Assembly (NCBI GenBank): GCA_902796155.1
Contig: CADBNZ010000006.1
Coordinates: forward strand, 1-40,305
Direction: 5' to 3'
DNA length: 40,305 nucleotides
From: an uncultured Pseudomonadota bacterium
Lineage (GTDB): Bacteria > Pseudomonadota > Alphaproteobacteria > UBA3830
Shown here in pieces: positions 1 to 8,450 of the stretch. The notes below the pieces were generated by a model, which did not search any database, was not told the origin of the DNA, and worked only from the letters and a program-made list of their open reading frames with translations. A program made the position numbers and the translations under genes. Position 1 is the stretch's first letter. Every line of letters begins with the position of its first letter.

Positions 1-702
1 GCAGAAGCTGGAGTTAATCATAATGGTTCTCTTGAAATTGCTAAAAAATTGGTCGATGTAGCTGCAGATGCAGGATGTGATGCCGTATTGTGTAGAATTA
101 ATTCATATAAACGTAAAGTAATTCTTTCGACCGGTATGTCTACATTGGATGAAATAAAAATCGCTTTAGAGATATTACGGGATTGTGAAACAGCTGTGTT
201 ACATTGTACGACAGAGTATCCTTGTCCGTATAAGGAGGTCAATCTGCGAGTTTTGCAAACGTTAAAACAAGAATTACAAGTAGAAGTAGGGTATTCAGAT
301 CATACCAACGGAATTGAAATTCCGATTGCAGCCGTAGCGCGTGGCGCAACGATTATAGAAAAGCATTTTACACTTGATAAAAATATGAAAGGTCCGGATC
401 ACAAGGCATCTTTGGAACCGAACGAATTGCGACAAATGGTTTCGGCTATCAGACATGTGGAGGATGCTATTTCAGGAGATGGGACTAAAAGGCCTACTGA
501 AAGTGAAATAAAAAATATTGATATCGTTAGAAAATCTATTGTCGCAAAATGCGCAATACGTTATGGAGAAGTATTTACAGACGATAACATTACCACAAAG
601 CGTCCTGCGACAGGATTGTCACCTATGCTTTGGGATAGCGTACTTGGAAAGCAGGCAACGCATGATTACAACGAAGACGATATGATAGATGAGAGAATAT
701 AA
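1..702 (+). pseudogene. neuB: NeuB-type sialic acid/pseudaminic acid synthase, 5' end outside window, internal deletion
   Basis: The frame is open from base 1. NeuB-type enzymes condense phosphoenolpyruvate with a hexosamine to make nonulosonic acids for surface glycans. Visible family blocks are AEAGVNHNGS at the start, ILSTGMSTLDEI, LHCTTEYPCP, GYSDHTNGIEIPIAA, EKHFTLDK and GPDHKASLEP, then a C-terminal SAF-like antifreeze region. In normal NeuB about 90 residues lie between the GADAVKFQ-type block and the ILSTGM block. Here the text goes from GCDAVL through about ten residues (CRINSYKRKV) straight to ILSTGM, so part of the TIM barrel, including the KFQ lysine region, is missing in frame. 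The ORF overlaps neuC by one base (TAATG). I call it a likely inactive relic; an unusual short paralogue is the less likely alternative. Confidence 0.8.
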
Positions 703-1811
703 TGAGAAAAGTTTGCGTTGTTACTACCACAAGGGCTGAATATGGAATATTATCTAATTTAATTCGAAAAATCGATGAAGATAAAGATCTTGTGTTGCAG
801 TTATTGGTTAGTGGAACGCATTTATCAAAAAAATTTGGTCATACAATTGATGAAATTAAGTCTCCTATTTTAAAAGAGATCGATATTGAGATAGAAGTGT
901 TTCCTGAGCATGCTGTTGCGAGGGCAGTTGAAGAATTTTCTAAGGCTTTTGCTGAAATAAAGCCAGACATAATTATTTTGTCAGGAGATAGATATGAGAT
1001 TTTAGGGGTAGCTATCGCTGCAATGTTAAAAAAAATTCCGATTGCGCATATTCATGGCGGAGAAAGTACGTACGGGATAATTGATGAAGCAATTCGTCAC
1101 TCGATTACGAAAATGAGTCATATACATTTCACTTCATGTGAACAATATCGGCAAAGAGTAATTCAATTGGGAGAACATCCAAATAAAGTGTTTAATGTTG
1201 GTTCTTTAGGGGTAGAAAACATCAAACAAACAGAATTAATAGATAAAGAAAAACTTGGCATTAGATTAGGGGATAAAAATCTACTCATCACATATCATCC
1301 AGTCGCTTATGCAAATGAAAATGTTGATGAACTGTTGCGAGCACTAGGGAGTTTTTCTGAAATCAATTTAATTTTTACAATGCCAGGAGCTGAAAATGGT
1401 AGCGGTAATGTTTATAGTAAAATTATGAATTTCGTAAATGAACATGAAAATGCAGTGTTTTACAAATCTCTTGGTCATATAAGATATTTATCGATTATGC
1501 GTTATGTTGATGGGATCGTTGGCAATTCATCCAGTGGAATTTCGGAAGCTCCTAGTTTCAATATAGGTACAGTTAATATAGGATGCCGACAAGATGGTAG
1601 AATTCGCGCAAGTTCCGTTATAGGTTGTCCATGTCTAACTTCCAATATAGTTAATGCTATAGAAAAATTATATATGAGCGATTTTTCTAATACTATAAAT
1701 CCGTATAGTATGCCGAATACGGCAGATAGTATTGTTGATATTGTTAAGAGTATGAATCTTAAAGGTATTTTGAGAAAAGAGTTTTATGCGATTGGAGAGA
1801 GGTTTTGTTAA
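702..1811 (+). CDS. neuC: NeuC-type UDP-N-acetylglucosamine 2-epimerase (hydrolysing)
   Basis: The 369-residue protein matches the hydrolysing UDP-GlcNAc 2-epimerase family in length and layout (GT-B fold). Recognisable blocks are TTTRAEYGIL near residue 9, LVSGTHLS, ILSGDRYEILGVAIAA, HIHGGESTYGIIDEAIRHS, YHPVAYANE and GNSSSGISEAPSF. The family releases UDP and supplies ManNAc or a related sugar to a NeuB-type synthase, which fits the preceding gene. It starts at an ATG overlapping the neuB stop by one base, indicating translational coupling. No lesion is seen. Its partner synthase appears broken, so the pathway may be dead or completed elsewhere. The exact sugar substrate cannot be read from sequence. 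Confidence 0.9.
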   Translation: MRKVCVVTTTRAEYGILSNLIRKIDEDKDLVLQLLVSGTHLSKKFGHTIDEIKSPILKEIDIEIEVFPEHAVARAVEEFSKAFAEIKPDIIILSGDRYEILGVAIAAMLKKIPIAHIHGGESTYGIIDEAIRHSITKMSHIHFTSCEQYRQRVIQLGEHPNKVFNVGSLGVENIKQTELIDKEKLGIRLGDKNLLITYHPVAYANENVDELLRALGSFSEINLIFTMPGAENGSGNVYSKIMNFVNEHENAVFYKSLGHIRYLSIMRYVDGIVGNSSSGISEAPSFNIGTVNIGCRQDGRIRASSVIGCPCLTSNIVNAIEKLYMSDFSNTINPYSMPNTADSIVDIVKSMNLKGILRKEFYAIGERFC

Positions 1812-2641
1812 GAATCGTTTTCGTAGGATGCGTTGATTTTTTGCGCTTAATGTTGCAACAGTTGATGTCATTAAATGTTAAAGTAGTGGGAGTTATTACC
1901 AAGAATAAATCTAAATTTAATAGTGATTTTTTCGATCTAAAGAACGTGGAAATAGATGGTTGTAAATATTTTTACGCAACAGACATAAATGCATCAGATT
2001 GCGTGGAATTTATAAAAGGATTGGTGCCGGATTATATTTTTTGTATGGGATGGTCAAATTTGATAAAACAAGAAATTCTTAATTTTTGTCCTGTTATTGG
2101 ATATCATCCTGCAGCTTTACCACAGAATAAGGGGCGTCATCCATTAATTTGGGCGCTTGTTTTAGGGTTAAAAGAAACGGCCTCAACTTTTTTTTTCATG
2201 GATGAAAAGGCCGATAATGGCGATATTATTTCTCAAACTAAGGTTTATATTGAGCAGAATGATGATGCAATGACTCTTTATCAAAAAATAGCAAGTGTAG
2301 CCAAGGAACAGATAAAAGAGATATGTATATCTCTTAATACTGGTAGCATTAAAAGAATATCTCAGAAAGATCAGAATGGTAATATTTGGTGAAAAAGAAC
2401 AATAGCGGACGGGAAAATTGATTTTCGTATGACCTCTGACGGAATTTATAATCTTGTAAGAGCTCTGGCGAGACCGTATCCTGGAGCGCATGTAGAATAT
2501 AAAGGAAATATAATAAAAGTTTGGAAAGTTCGCAAAACTATGTGTGATTACGTTAACAAGGTCTGTAATTGCCTTGCGCATGGAGAAGAAGTCATTTTAC
2601 ATGACAGAGAATTAGCATATGCTAGAGAATTCGGAGATTAA
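1805..2641 (+). pseudogene. Formyltransferase (methionyl-tRNA formyltransferase/ArnA-N type) interrupted by an in-frame TGA
   Basis: The first part, 195 residues from a TTG start overlapping neuC, has the formyltransferase fold: an N-terminal Rossmann-like start, a YHPAALPQNKGRHPLIWAL block with the catalytic-type HPAALP/NKGRHP motif, and KADNGDIISQ. Reading continues in the same frame after TGA at 2390-2392 with KRTIADGKIDFRMTSDGIYN and LVRALARPYPGAHVEYKG, the usual C-terminal part of sugar-nucleotide formyltransferases. The stop falls where homologues have a residue between NIW and KR, so CGA (Arg) to TGA is the simplest explanation. The probable role was N-formylation of an amino sugar nucleotide in the same glycan pathway. 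TGA recoding is unlikely because neighbouring genes use TGG for Trp and end in TGA. Confidence 0.82.
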
Positions 2642-4106
2642 GGTGTCAATAGAGAAGATGCTAATAGGATATGATAATAATGGACTTGTGTTTGACAAAG
2701 GTGACTGTGTTATAAGAAGAATAACACCGATCTATATGAAAAAAATAGAAGATATTTACTCGTTTTATAAAAAAAATTGTCGTAACGATTTCGGTTTTGT
2801 AGAAACAATATTGAATACATCGGCTCAGGAACTTATTCACAAAAAGTATCTGATTACGTATCCATATGAATGGACTGCCAATATGTTTAAAGACGCCTTG
2901 TTGTTTCATTTGGATTTATTCCTAAGGCTGGACGACTATGGCTATATTTTAAAGGATGCAATACCAACAAATATTTTATTTAATGGTACAAAGCCGGTTT
3001 TTGTCGATTTTCTTTCAATAATAAATCAAGAAAATTTAAAAGACGAAAAGTGGTTGTTCGATATTGATACCAAGCGAATAGATCCTCGAATTAATATAAT
3101 TGAGAAGATGCTTGTGCCATATTTTATTATACCGTTTTTGACTTTTGCTGATCATAAGTATGAAGAAGCGCGTTTTATGCTAAAAGAACGGACCTGTAAC
3201 AATATAGAAGGAATAGATCTTCATTGGAATGACATTTTACCTCCAAAAAATTTGCTTCAAAAAATGAAAGAGAAAATCTTCGGAAGAAAAGATTGTAATA
3301 GGTGTGGGGCAATCAAGCGTTTAATTGAAAGTGAAAAAGATTTTAAAGTACTCTGCGAAAAATTATTGAAGTGTATAGAAGAAATTCCCGTAACGCCCGA
3401 AAATAGCGGCTACTTATCATATTATAATTCAAAAGGAGAAGACTTCAGCTTGAGTGACAGGAAGGCTTGGTTGCCTAAGCAAAAGATCGTTTGTGAGGCA
3501 ATAGAGAAGTTTAAACCAAAAACAGTGCTAGATCTCGGTGCGAATACAGGATGGTTTTCATTAATGGCAGCGCAGATGGGAGCTCATGTGGTTGCCGTTG
3601 AAATAGACGAAAGCTGCGTTGATAATCTTTATTTACATTCAAAAGAACGAAAGCTTAATATAACGCCCTTGCAGCTTGCTTTTGAAGATCTCGAAAAAAG
3701 TTATTTCGGAGCTCGGTATGATGACGAAGCTTACAAGAATAGGGATTTTGGAAATAATCCTTTGTTTGAAGCTCCGGTTAATCGTTTAAAATGCGATATG
3801 ACTCTGTGCCTTGCTCTCGTTCATCATTTAGTTTTAGGTATTGGCATATCTGTTGCTGAAGTAATGCGGATTCTTGCTCAGATAACGATGAAAGTTCTCG
3901 TTTTGGAGGTCGTAACCCTCGATGATGAGCTAATAGTAGCAGAGAAAAAATCTAAAGATTCAAGTTTTTTCAGAAATATTGAAGATTTTTCCGAAAATAA
4001 TTATAGTATCGATGTGTTTATAAAGGAGGGAAGAAATTACTTTCAGAATTTTTCTGTTTATTCCTCTCATCCTGACAGCAGGAAAATTATAGTGTTTGAA
4101 AAGTAG
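2619..4106 (+). CDS. SAM-dependent methyltransferase with long N-terminal domain (NoeA-like)
   Basis: The 495-residue protein has a SAM-binding motif I at about residue 305 (LDLGANTGWFSLMAAQMGA) followed by an acidic motif II (VVAVEID). The C-terminal half is a class I methyltransferase. The first 250 or so residues resemble the kinase-like front half of nodulation-type NoeA proteins, with DAIPTNILFNGTKPVFVDF echoing a phosphotransferase-like loop. Two CxxC-like cysteines appear in DCNRCGAIK near residue 228. It probably acts on a surface sugar or a lipid-linked intermediate, judging from its neighbours. The start is uncertain: the listed ATG overlaps the dying formyltransferase reading frame and lacks a clear Shine-Dalgarno, and an ATG at 2658 is an alternative. 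No lesion is seen. Confidence 0.75.
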   Translation: MLENSEIKVSIEKMLIGYDNNGLVFDKGDCVIRRITPIYMKKIEDIYSFYKKNCRNDFGFVETILNTSAQELIHKKYLITYPYEWTANMFKDALLFHLDLFLRLDDYGYILKDAIPTNILFNGTKPVFVDFLSIINQENLKDEKWLFDIDTKRIDPRINIIEKMLVPYFIIPFLTFADHKYEEARFMLKERTCNNIEGIDLHWNDILPPKNLLQKMKEKIFGRKDCNRCGAIKRLIESEKDFKVLCEKLLKCIEEIPVTPENSGYLSYYNSKGEDFSLSDRKAWLPKQKIVCEAIEKFKPKTVLDLGANTGWFSLMAAQMGAHVVAVEIDESCVDNLYLHSKERKLNITPLQLAFEDLEKSYFGARYDDEAYKNRDFGNNPLFEAPVNRLKCDMTLCLALVHHLVLGIGISVAEVMRILAQITMKVLVLEVVTLDDELIVAEKKSKDSSFFRNIEDFSENNYSIDVFIKEGRNYFQNFSVYSSHPDSRKIIVFEK

Positions 4107-4133
4107 TATTAGAAATAGTAGGAGTGTGTTTTT

Positions 4134-5079
4134 ATGCGAATAATTAAGAAATTATGGAATTTATTCAAGAAAGATAACAATCAGGAATCTCTCCGGAGAA
4201 CTTTAATAATAGAGTGTAATTCAGCTTGTAATGTTAGATGTGTTTGGTGTTCAATGCAAAACTTTAATAAGTTTAATCGAGGGATGATGTCTGTAGAAGA
4301 GTTTAGAGGAATCATCGAACGGAATAAAGATTATTTGAAAGAGCAAAATTATGTAGTGGAGCCATACTTTAGAGGAGAACCATTAATTCATCCCGATTTT
4401 TGGGAGTTTTGTGAAATTCTGCAACAGAATGAGATTCCCAACGGAGGCATAAATTCTAACTTAAGTATGGAAATCGATGTTAATCAATTTAAGAAATACA
4501 ATATTTCTATTCTTGTAAATATTGGAGGTGTAACAAAGGAAGTTCATGAAAGGGTCATGCGCCATAGCAATTTTGAACTTGTTACAAACAATCTTCGTAC
4601 TTTGTGGAGCAATGGAATACCAGTAATGGTAAAAATGAATCCAACGAAAAAGAACTATCATCAATTGCAAGATCTTCCAAAATTTGTCGAAAAACTTGGG
4701 GGAAGACCTTCATGCATATTAGATTATACGACGTGTTTTCCTATACCGTATGCCATGAGTGAGGAAGAGACAAATATATTTTTTGGTGATGTAGTTTGTG
4801 ATGAAATAAGAGATAAGTTAAGATTTACATACGATGAATCAAAAAGAGATAAAGCAATAAAAACAAAAGTGAAATCGTGCGATTTTCAGTTTGATACGAT
4901 ATTGTTTAATGGACAGTTTACTATATGCTGCCATGATCAGTTAGGAGAAATAAATCTTGGAAATGCTTTTGTTACTCCTATCAAAGAGATAGTGGAATCG
5001 GATGCATATAGATGCATATAAGAGAATAAAAGAAGAAGGTAGAAATTTTAGACTCAAAATTTGCAAAGAATGTAATTAA
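4134..5079 (+). pseudogene. Radical SAM/SPASM-type protein, 3' end frameshifted by a 10-bp duplication
   Basis: The N-terminal part contains the radical SAM cluster motif CNVRCVWC (CxxxCxxC) at about residue 32 and continues through a normal-looking barrel to a C-terminal auxiliary-cluster region (CDFQF, FTICCHDQLGEINLGNA). The open frame stops at 5021 in the sequence DAYRCI. The ten bases GATGCATATA occur twice in a row at 5001-5020. With one copy removed, translation continues as ESDAYKRIKEEGRNFRLKIC and then KECN before TAA at 5079, giving a typical SPASM ending with paired cysteines. The duplication therefore removes the last cluster ligands. It sits in the sugar island and its substrate is unknown. 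The upstream Shine-Dalgarno (taggag) supports the ATG at 4134. Confidence 0.85.
5001..5020 (+). repeat. Perfect 10-bp tandem duplication inside the radical SAM gene
   Basis: GATGCATATA is present twice, head to tail. Deleting either copy restores the reading frame to a family-like C terminus. Such a short duplication can revert by slippage or recombination, so it could act as a crude on/off switch, though one event gives no proof of that. Confidence 0.9.
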
Positions 5080-5089
5080 AATCTATATC

Positions 5090-6104
5090 TCATACTTGAA
5101 TACGTTGTTGATAAGTTATCATATCTGATAAGGTGTGCTGAATGGTGATTTGTGGGGACCAATTAAGCTCGGTTTTTAGCTTTGTATTATCTCCAATAAT
5201 AGTTGGTATGTCGTTTGGACGTAACTTTTTTTTATCTAATACTATTTTAGGAGAAATGTTGAGATTTTTTGATGCATAAGCATAATTAATTATTTCCCTT
5301 AGTTGCCTTCCTATACCTGAACATACATTGTAAATTTCTCCATTTCTGCCATATTTTAAAAGCTTATAGTATGCTTTAACAACATCTCGTACATCGAGGA
5401 AATCTCTTGTTATATCTATATTCCCGATGGATAGTTGTTTACATTCTCCATGTGATATTAATATAAGTTGTTTTATAATAGACGGAATAACGAATGTCGT
5501 AGCTTGTCTGGGACCTATATGATTAAAAGATCTGGTCATTGTAATTTTTATGCCATAGTCGCGACAGTATAGTTTGGCCATCATCTCTTGACTAATTCTT
5601 GCTATAGAATAGGGACTACAAACTTTTAATTCGCTAGTTTTCTCATTTAATGGCATTATGTCATGTAATCCACCATATTCTTCTGATGAGCCCTCTTGCA
5701 TTTATTTTTAAAATTCTCAATGATTCTACTAAATTTAAAAATATGTTGGTATTATTGATAAAACTTTCTGCTGGTTCGATCCAACTTTTTCCGACAGAAC
5801 TCATGGACATTAAGTGTAAAATATGAGTGGGCTGAAATCTTTGTAACAAATCTCTTAATCCATATTTATCACAAAGATTCAGCTTTTGAAACTTAAACAT
5901 TTTATTTCTGGATTTTATGGGCGTTTTCCAATATGTCCCAAGTACTTTGGTCTCTGGAGACACAGAAGTTAGATACTCCATAAAATACTTTCCCACAACC
6001 CCTGAACTACCAGCTATAAAAAGCCTTTTGATAGTTATGCTCTTTATTATTGAAAATGTTAAAAAATATCCTATAATACTATAGGTATTTGTCGCATTTA
6101 ACAA
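5090..6104 (-). pseudogene. GDP-6-deoxy-D-mannose reductase-like NAD-dependent epimerase, frameshifted
   Basis: Two overlapping minus-strand frames together form one extended short-chain dehydrogenase. The upstream piece carries the nucleotide-binding GSSGVVG near its start and HILHLMSMSSVGKSW; the downstream piece resumes at GSSEEYGG and contains SPYSIARISQEM, MTRSFNHIGPRQ, RDFLDVRDVV and EIYNVCSG. The break is near 5690, where one extra base in the AAGAGGG context separates the frames. The catalytic YxxxK is here YSIAR, so the lysine is arginine, a second sign of decay. No convincing start was found: the first frame opens at a TTG with no clear ribosome site. The likely former job was making a 6-deoxyhexose nucleotide for the glycan. 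It converges on the radical SAM gene, with 10 bp between the ends. Confidence 0.82.
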
Positions 6105-6123
6105 TAGATTATGAGTATAAAAA

Positions 6124-7323
6124 ATGAAAATATTGTATACGATATCTGATTGGTTAAGGCATCCAGCAGTTGGCGGACCGTTTTTGAGAATAGAAAATTC
6201 AATAAAAGCGCTAAATAGCGTAAGTGAGTTGCATCTATTAGTAAGGAGTTCAAGAGAAAGTATTGGAGGAAAACAGGCTGAAATGTTTTATAAGAACATA
6301 TGTCGTAAGCTTGTTTATACACCAACAGCTAATAACTCTACGAACTCTTTCTTTAATAGAGTAAAAGGGTTTTTTTTGAATAGCGCAAGGTCAGATGCCG
6401 ATTGTATAATAGAGTATGCAAGAAAGAATGACATTAATGTAATATGGTTTGGCTTAGGAAATGTATCATATGCTTTAATGAAGGAAATAAAAGAAAAAGC
6501 TCCGGAATTAAAACTCGTTTGTGACACAGATAGTGTGTGGTCTCGCTTTGTATTAAGAGGACTTCCCTTTGCGAACAGTGATCAAGAAAAATTAAGAATA
6601 GAAGGGGAAGGTCATATCAAAGAGAAAGAAGAACGAGAATGGGTAAATTTTTGCGATGTTACAACAGCTGTATCTGAAGTGGATGCAGATTATTACAAAA
6701 GTTTAGCTTCTGATAAATCCAGAATAAAATTATTTTCGAATGTATTAGATATAAATAATTACCATGATAAAGTAAAACCTCCGCTTGGTTTTAAAAGGCC
6801 GAATATATACTTGGCAGGCTCATTTGGTCCAGGGTCGCCAATGGATGTAGCCGCAAGATGGATAATTAGGGAAGTTTTGCCAATTGTGCGTTCAGAACTT
6901 CCTGATATTCATTTTTATATAATAGGAAACGGTAGTAAAGAAACTTTATATGATATCAATGATTCCAATATTACAATTACCGGTCGTCTTGATTCTGTAT
7001 TGCCTTATTTGTGCAATGCAGACGTGGCTATCGTGCCACTAAAATTTGAATCAGGCACAAGATTTAAAATACTTGAAGCTGCTGCTTGTGGTATCCCTGT
7101 TGTTTCAACTACACTGGGAGCAGAGGGAATCCCAGTGAAAAATGGAGAAAATATACTTATAGCAGATGAAGCTCTTAATTTCGCAGAAGCCATTGTAAAA
7201 TTGATTAGAAATCATAGCTTAGCAAGTTCTATAGCCAATAATTTAAGGGATTATGTTCGCCAAAACTACAGCATAGAAAAACACGCGAATGAAGCTTTAA
7301 AGATACTTGATTATTTAAAATAA
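6124..7323 (+). CDS. Glycosyltransferase family 4 (GT-B fold)
   Basis: The 399-residue protein has a GT4-like layout: an N-terminal acceptor domain beginning MKILYTISDW, then a donor domain with IYLAGSFGPGSP, ITITGRLDSVLPYLCNADVA and the signature EAAACGIPVVSTTLGAEGIP, in which the family E-x7-E motif is represented by FKILEAAACGIPVV. GT4 enzymes transfer sugars from nucleotide donors during polysaccharide or lipid-linked glycan assembly on the cytoplasmic face. It starts just after a TATAAT-like stretch in the AT-rich gap shared with the divergent epimerase relic. It is intact and is the last sugar gene before the mobile element. Donor and acceptor are unknown. Confidence 0.88.
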   Translation: MKILYTISDWLRHPAVGGPFLRIENSIKALNSVSELHLLVRSSRESIGGKQAEMFYKNICRKLVYTPTANNSTNSFFNRVKGFFLNSARSDADCIIEYARKNDINVIWFGLGNVSYALMKEIKEKAPELKLVCDTDSVWSRFVLRGLPFANSDQEKLRIEGEGHIKEKEEREWVNFCDVTTAVSEVDADYYKSLASDKSRIKLFSNVLDINNYHDKVKPPLGFKRPNIYLAGSFGPGSPMDVAARWIIREVLPIVRSELPDIHFYIIGNGSKETLYDINDSNITITGRLDSVLPYLCNADVAIVPLKFESGTRFKILEAAACGIPVVSTTLGAEGIPVKNGENILIADEALNFAEAIVKLIRNHSLASSIANNLRDYVRQNYSIEKHANEALKILDYLK

Positions 7324-7386
7324 GACTTTTGATCAGAATTTTGGAAAAGATATGGGGTACAAGGATGAGGTATGGTAAGTTAAGCA

Positions 7387-7515
7387 GTTACAAGATCAAT
7401 CATTAAATATTTCAATGAAGACATAACGACAAATTCAGTAGTAAAAATCCTGAAGCTAAATCGCAGGACAATTAACGGACATTACGACGAGTTTCAGGGA
7501 ATTATAATTCCTTCT
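7387..7515 (+). mobile_element. Scrap of an IS1595/ISXO2-like transposase N terminus
   Basis: Codon-by-codon translation from 7387 reads VTRSIIKYFNEDITTNSVVK followed by ILKLNRRTINGHYDEFQ. This is the helix-turn-helix start typical of IS1595-family transposases (ITxNxxAxILKLNRxTINRYY pattern). No start codon, catalytic domain or terminal inverted repeats were found, and the similarity fades after about 7515. It marks the left junction between the sugar island and the phage-derived element. The family assignment is by pattern only. Confidence 0.55.
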
Positions 7516-7559
7516 ATTCGAAATTTTGGTAGTCTACTGCGCTTAAGATGCTGGATTTA

Positions 7560-7848
7560 CGTGGAGAGATGATTTATTTGAGCTTCCGACAAATCGTCTT
7601 AATTCACGACAGGCACTTCTTCGAGTCCCAATTGCCGTGTGGCTTTCAATCTCAAATGACCGTCAACCACATTGCCGTCACTCTTGGCGACGAATCAGAA
7701 TTCGAAATCCAAACTCTTTGATACAGCCAACCATTTTGTCAACCACTGCGTCGTTATTACGCGGATTGCGAGCGTATTCGATTAAATTGCTTGTTTTAAA
7801 TGTTTTGAAAATCAATTCTGAGCCACATTTTTGAGACAGTTCGGTCAT
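7560..7848 (-). pseudogene. ParB/sulfiredoxin-like nuclease domain, N-terminal relic
   Basis: On the minus strand an ATG at 7848, preceded eight bases upstream by AAGGA, reads MTELSQKCGS and then NLIEYARNPRNNDAVVDKMV and FGFRI. After a frameshift near 7680 it continues SDGNVVDGHLRLKATRQLGL and EEVPVVN, hits TAA, and fades after DDLSEAQ. The order YxxNPRxN, then GF-I, then VVDGHxRxxAxxxLG is that of ParB-like domains found in phage ParB-methylase proteins. The methylase part is absent. It diverges from the winged-helix-like gene across an AT-rich gap that could hold a shared control region. It is too damaged to work as read. Confidence 0.75.
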
Positions 7849-7930
7849 AAAAAAATCCTTAAAATAGTTAATTTTTAGTTAAAATTTAAATATAAAGTTG
7901 TTGTTTTTATATTTCAAAGTAGGAGTAATT

Positions 7931-8440
7931 ATGTCTAAAAAAATAAAGTCTATTCAATTTATTAACTCGTTAAAAAGCAAGATAACCTGCTGGTTATATA
8001 AGCTAAAATCATTGTTGATTACCGGAAATGAACCTCGCGTTTCTGTCAGTGCAGAGGGGATTTATTTAAACAATAGAAAATTCATAGATAAAAAGGCAGA
8101 GCTTCAATTTATGATATTCCGTGTTTTGCTTCACAATTTCTCCGACAGTGTAATTGAATGTAGTGTTGCAAATTATGTTTCGAATCGTGAAATAAACGCT
8201 CATCTTCGAAAAAGAGGTTTGTTTTTAAATGATCATGAAGCGCAAATCCGAAAGGCAATATACAAAATCCGCAAGTCAGCTAAAAAGCAATTTGATATAG
8301 AAATAATTGAAGCGGAATCTTGGAAAGGATATCGCATAAATCCTCGCATTTTTATAGGTAGAAATACCAAAGGGAACAACTTTTTCGGAGGGGGAACGGA
8401 ATTCCGAAGGAAATTCAGGCATACTTTTCATCGGTTTTAA
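7931..8440 (+). CDS. Small winged-helix-like DNA-binding protein, function unknown
   Basis: The ATG at 7931 is chosen because AGGAG lies seven bases upstream; the longer frame has no ribosome site. The 169-residue basic protein has a central segment (GIYLNNRKFIDKKAELQFMI, then LRKRGLFLNDHEAQIRKAIY and GYRINP) arranged like the C-terminal winged helix of OmpR-type regulators: a short beta start, a helix bundle, then a positively charged recognition helix and a GYR-type wing. No receiver domain is present. It is the first rightward gene of the element, so a role as its early regulator is a reasonable inference, not a demonstration. Confidence 0.6.
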   Translation: MSKKIKSIQFINSLKSKITCWLYKLKSLLITGNEPRVSVSAEGIYLNNRKFIDKKAELQFMIFRVLLHNFSDSVIECSVANYVSNREINAHLRKRGLFLNDHEAQIRKAIYKIRKSAKKQFDIEIIEAESWKGYRINPRIFIGRNTKGNNFFGGGTEFRRKFRHTFHRF

Positions 8441-8450
8441 GGTGAATCGC

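Noticed and set aside
2390-2392. TGA read as tryptophan (alternative code)
   Set aside because: Trp is encoded by TGG throughout, and several intact genes (for example 8-bp-overlap and operon genes ending in TGA such as galE and ftsK) use TGA as stop.
7637-7834. Plus-strand 65-codon ORF
   Set aside because: It is a shadow of the minus-strand ParB-like relic, which has family-like sequence; the plus frame has no ribosome site and odd composition.
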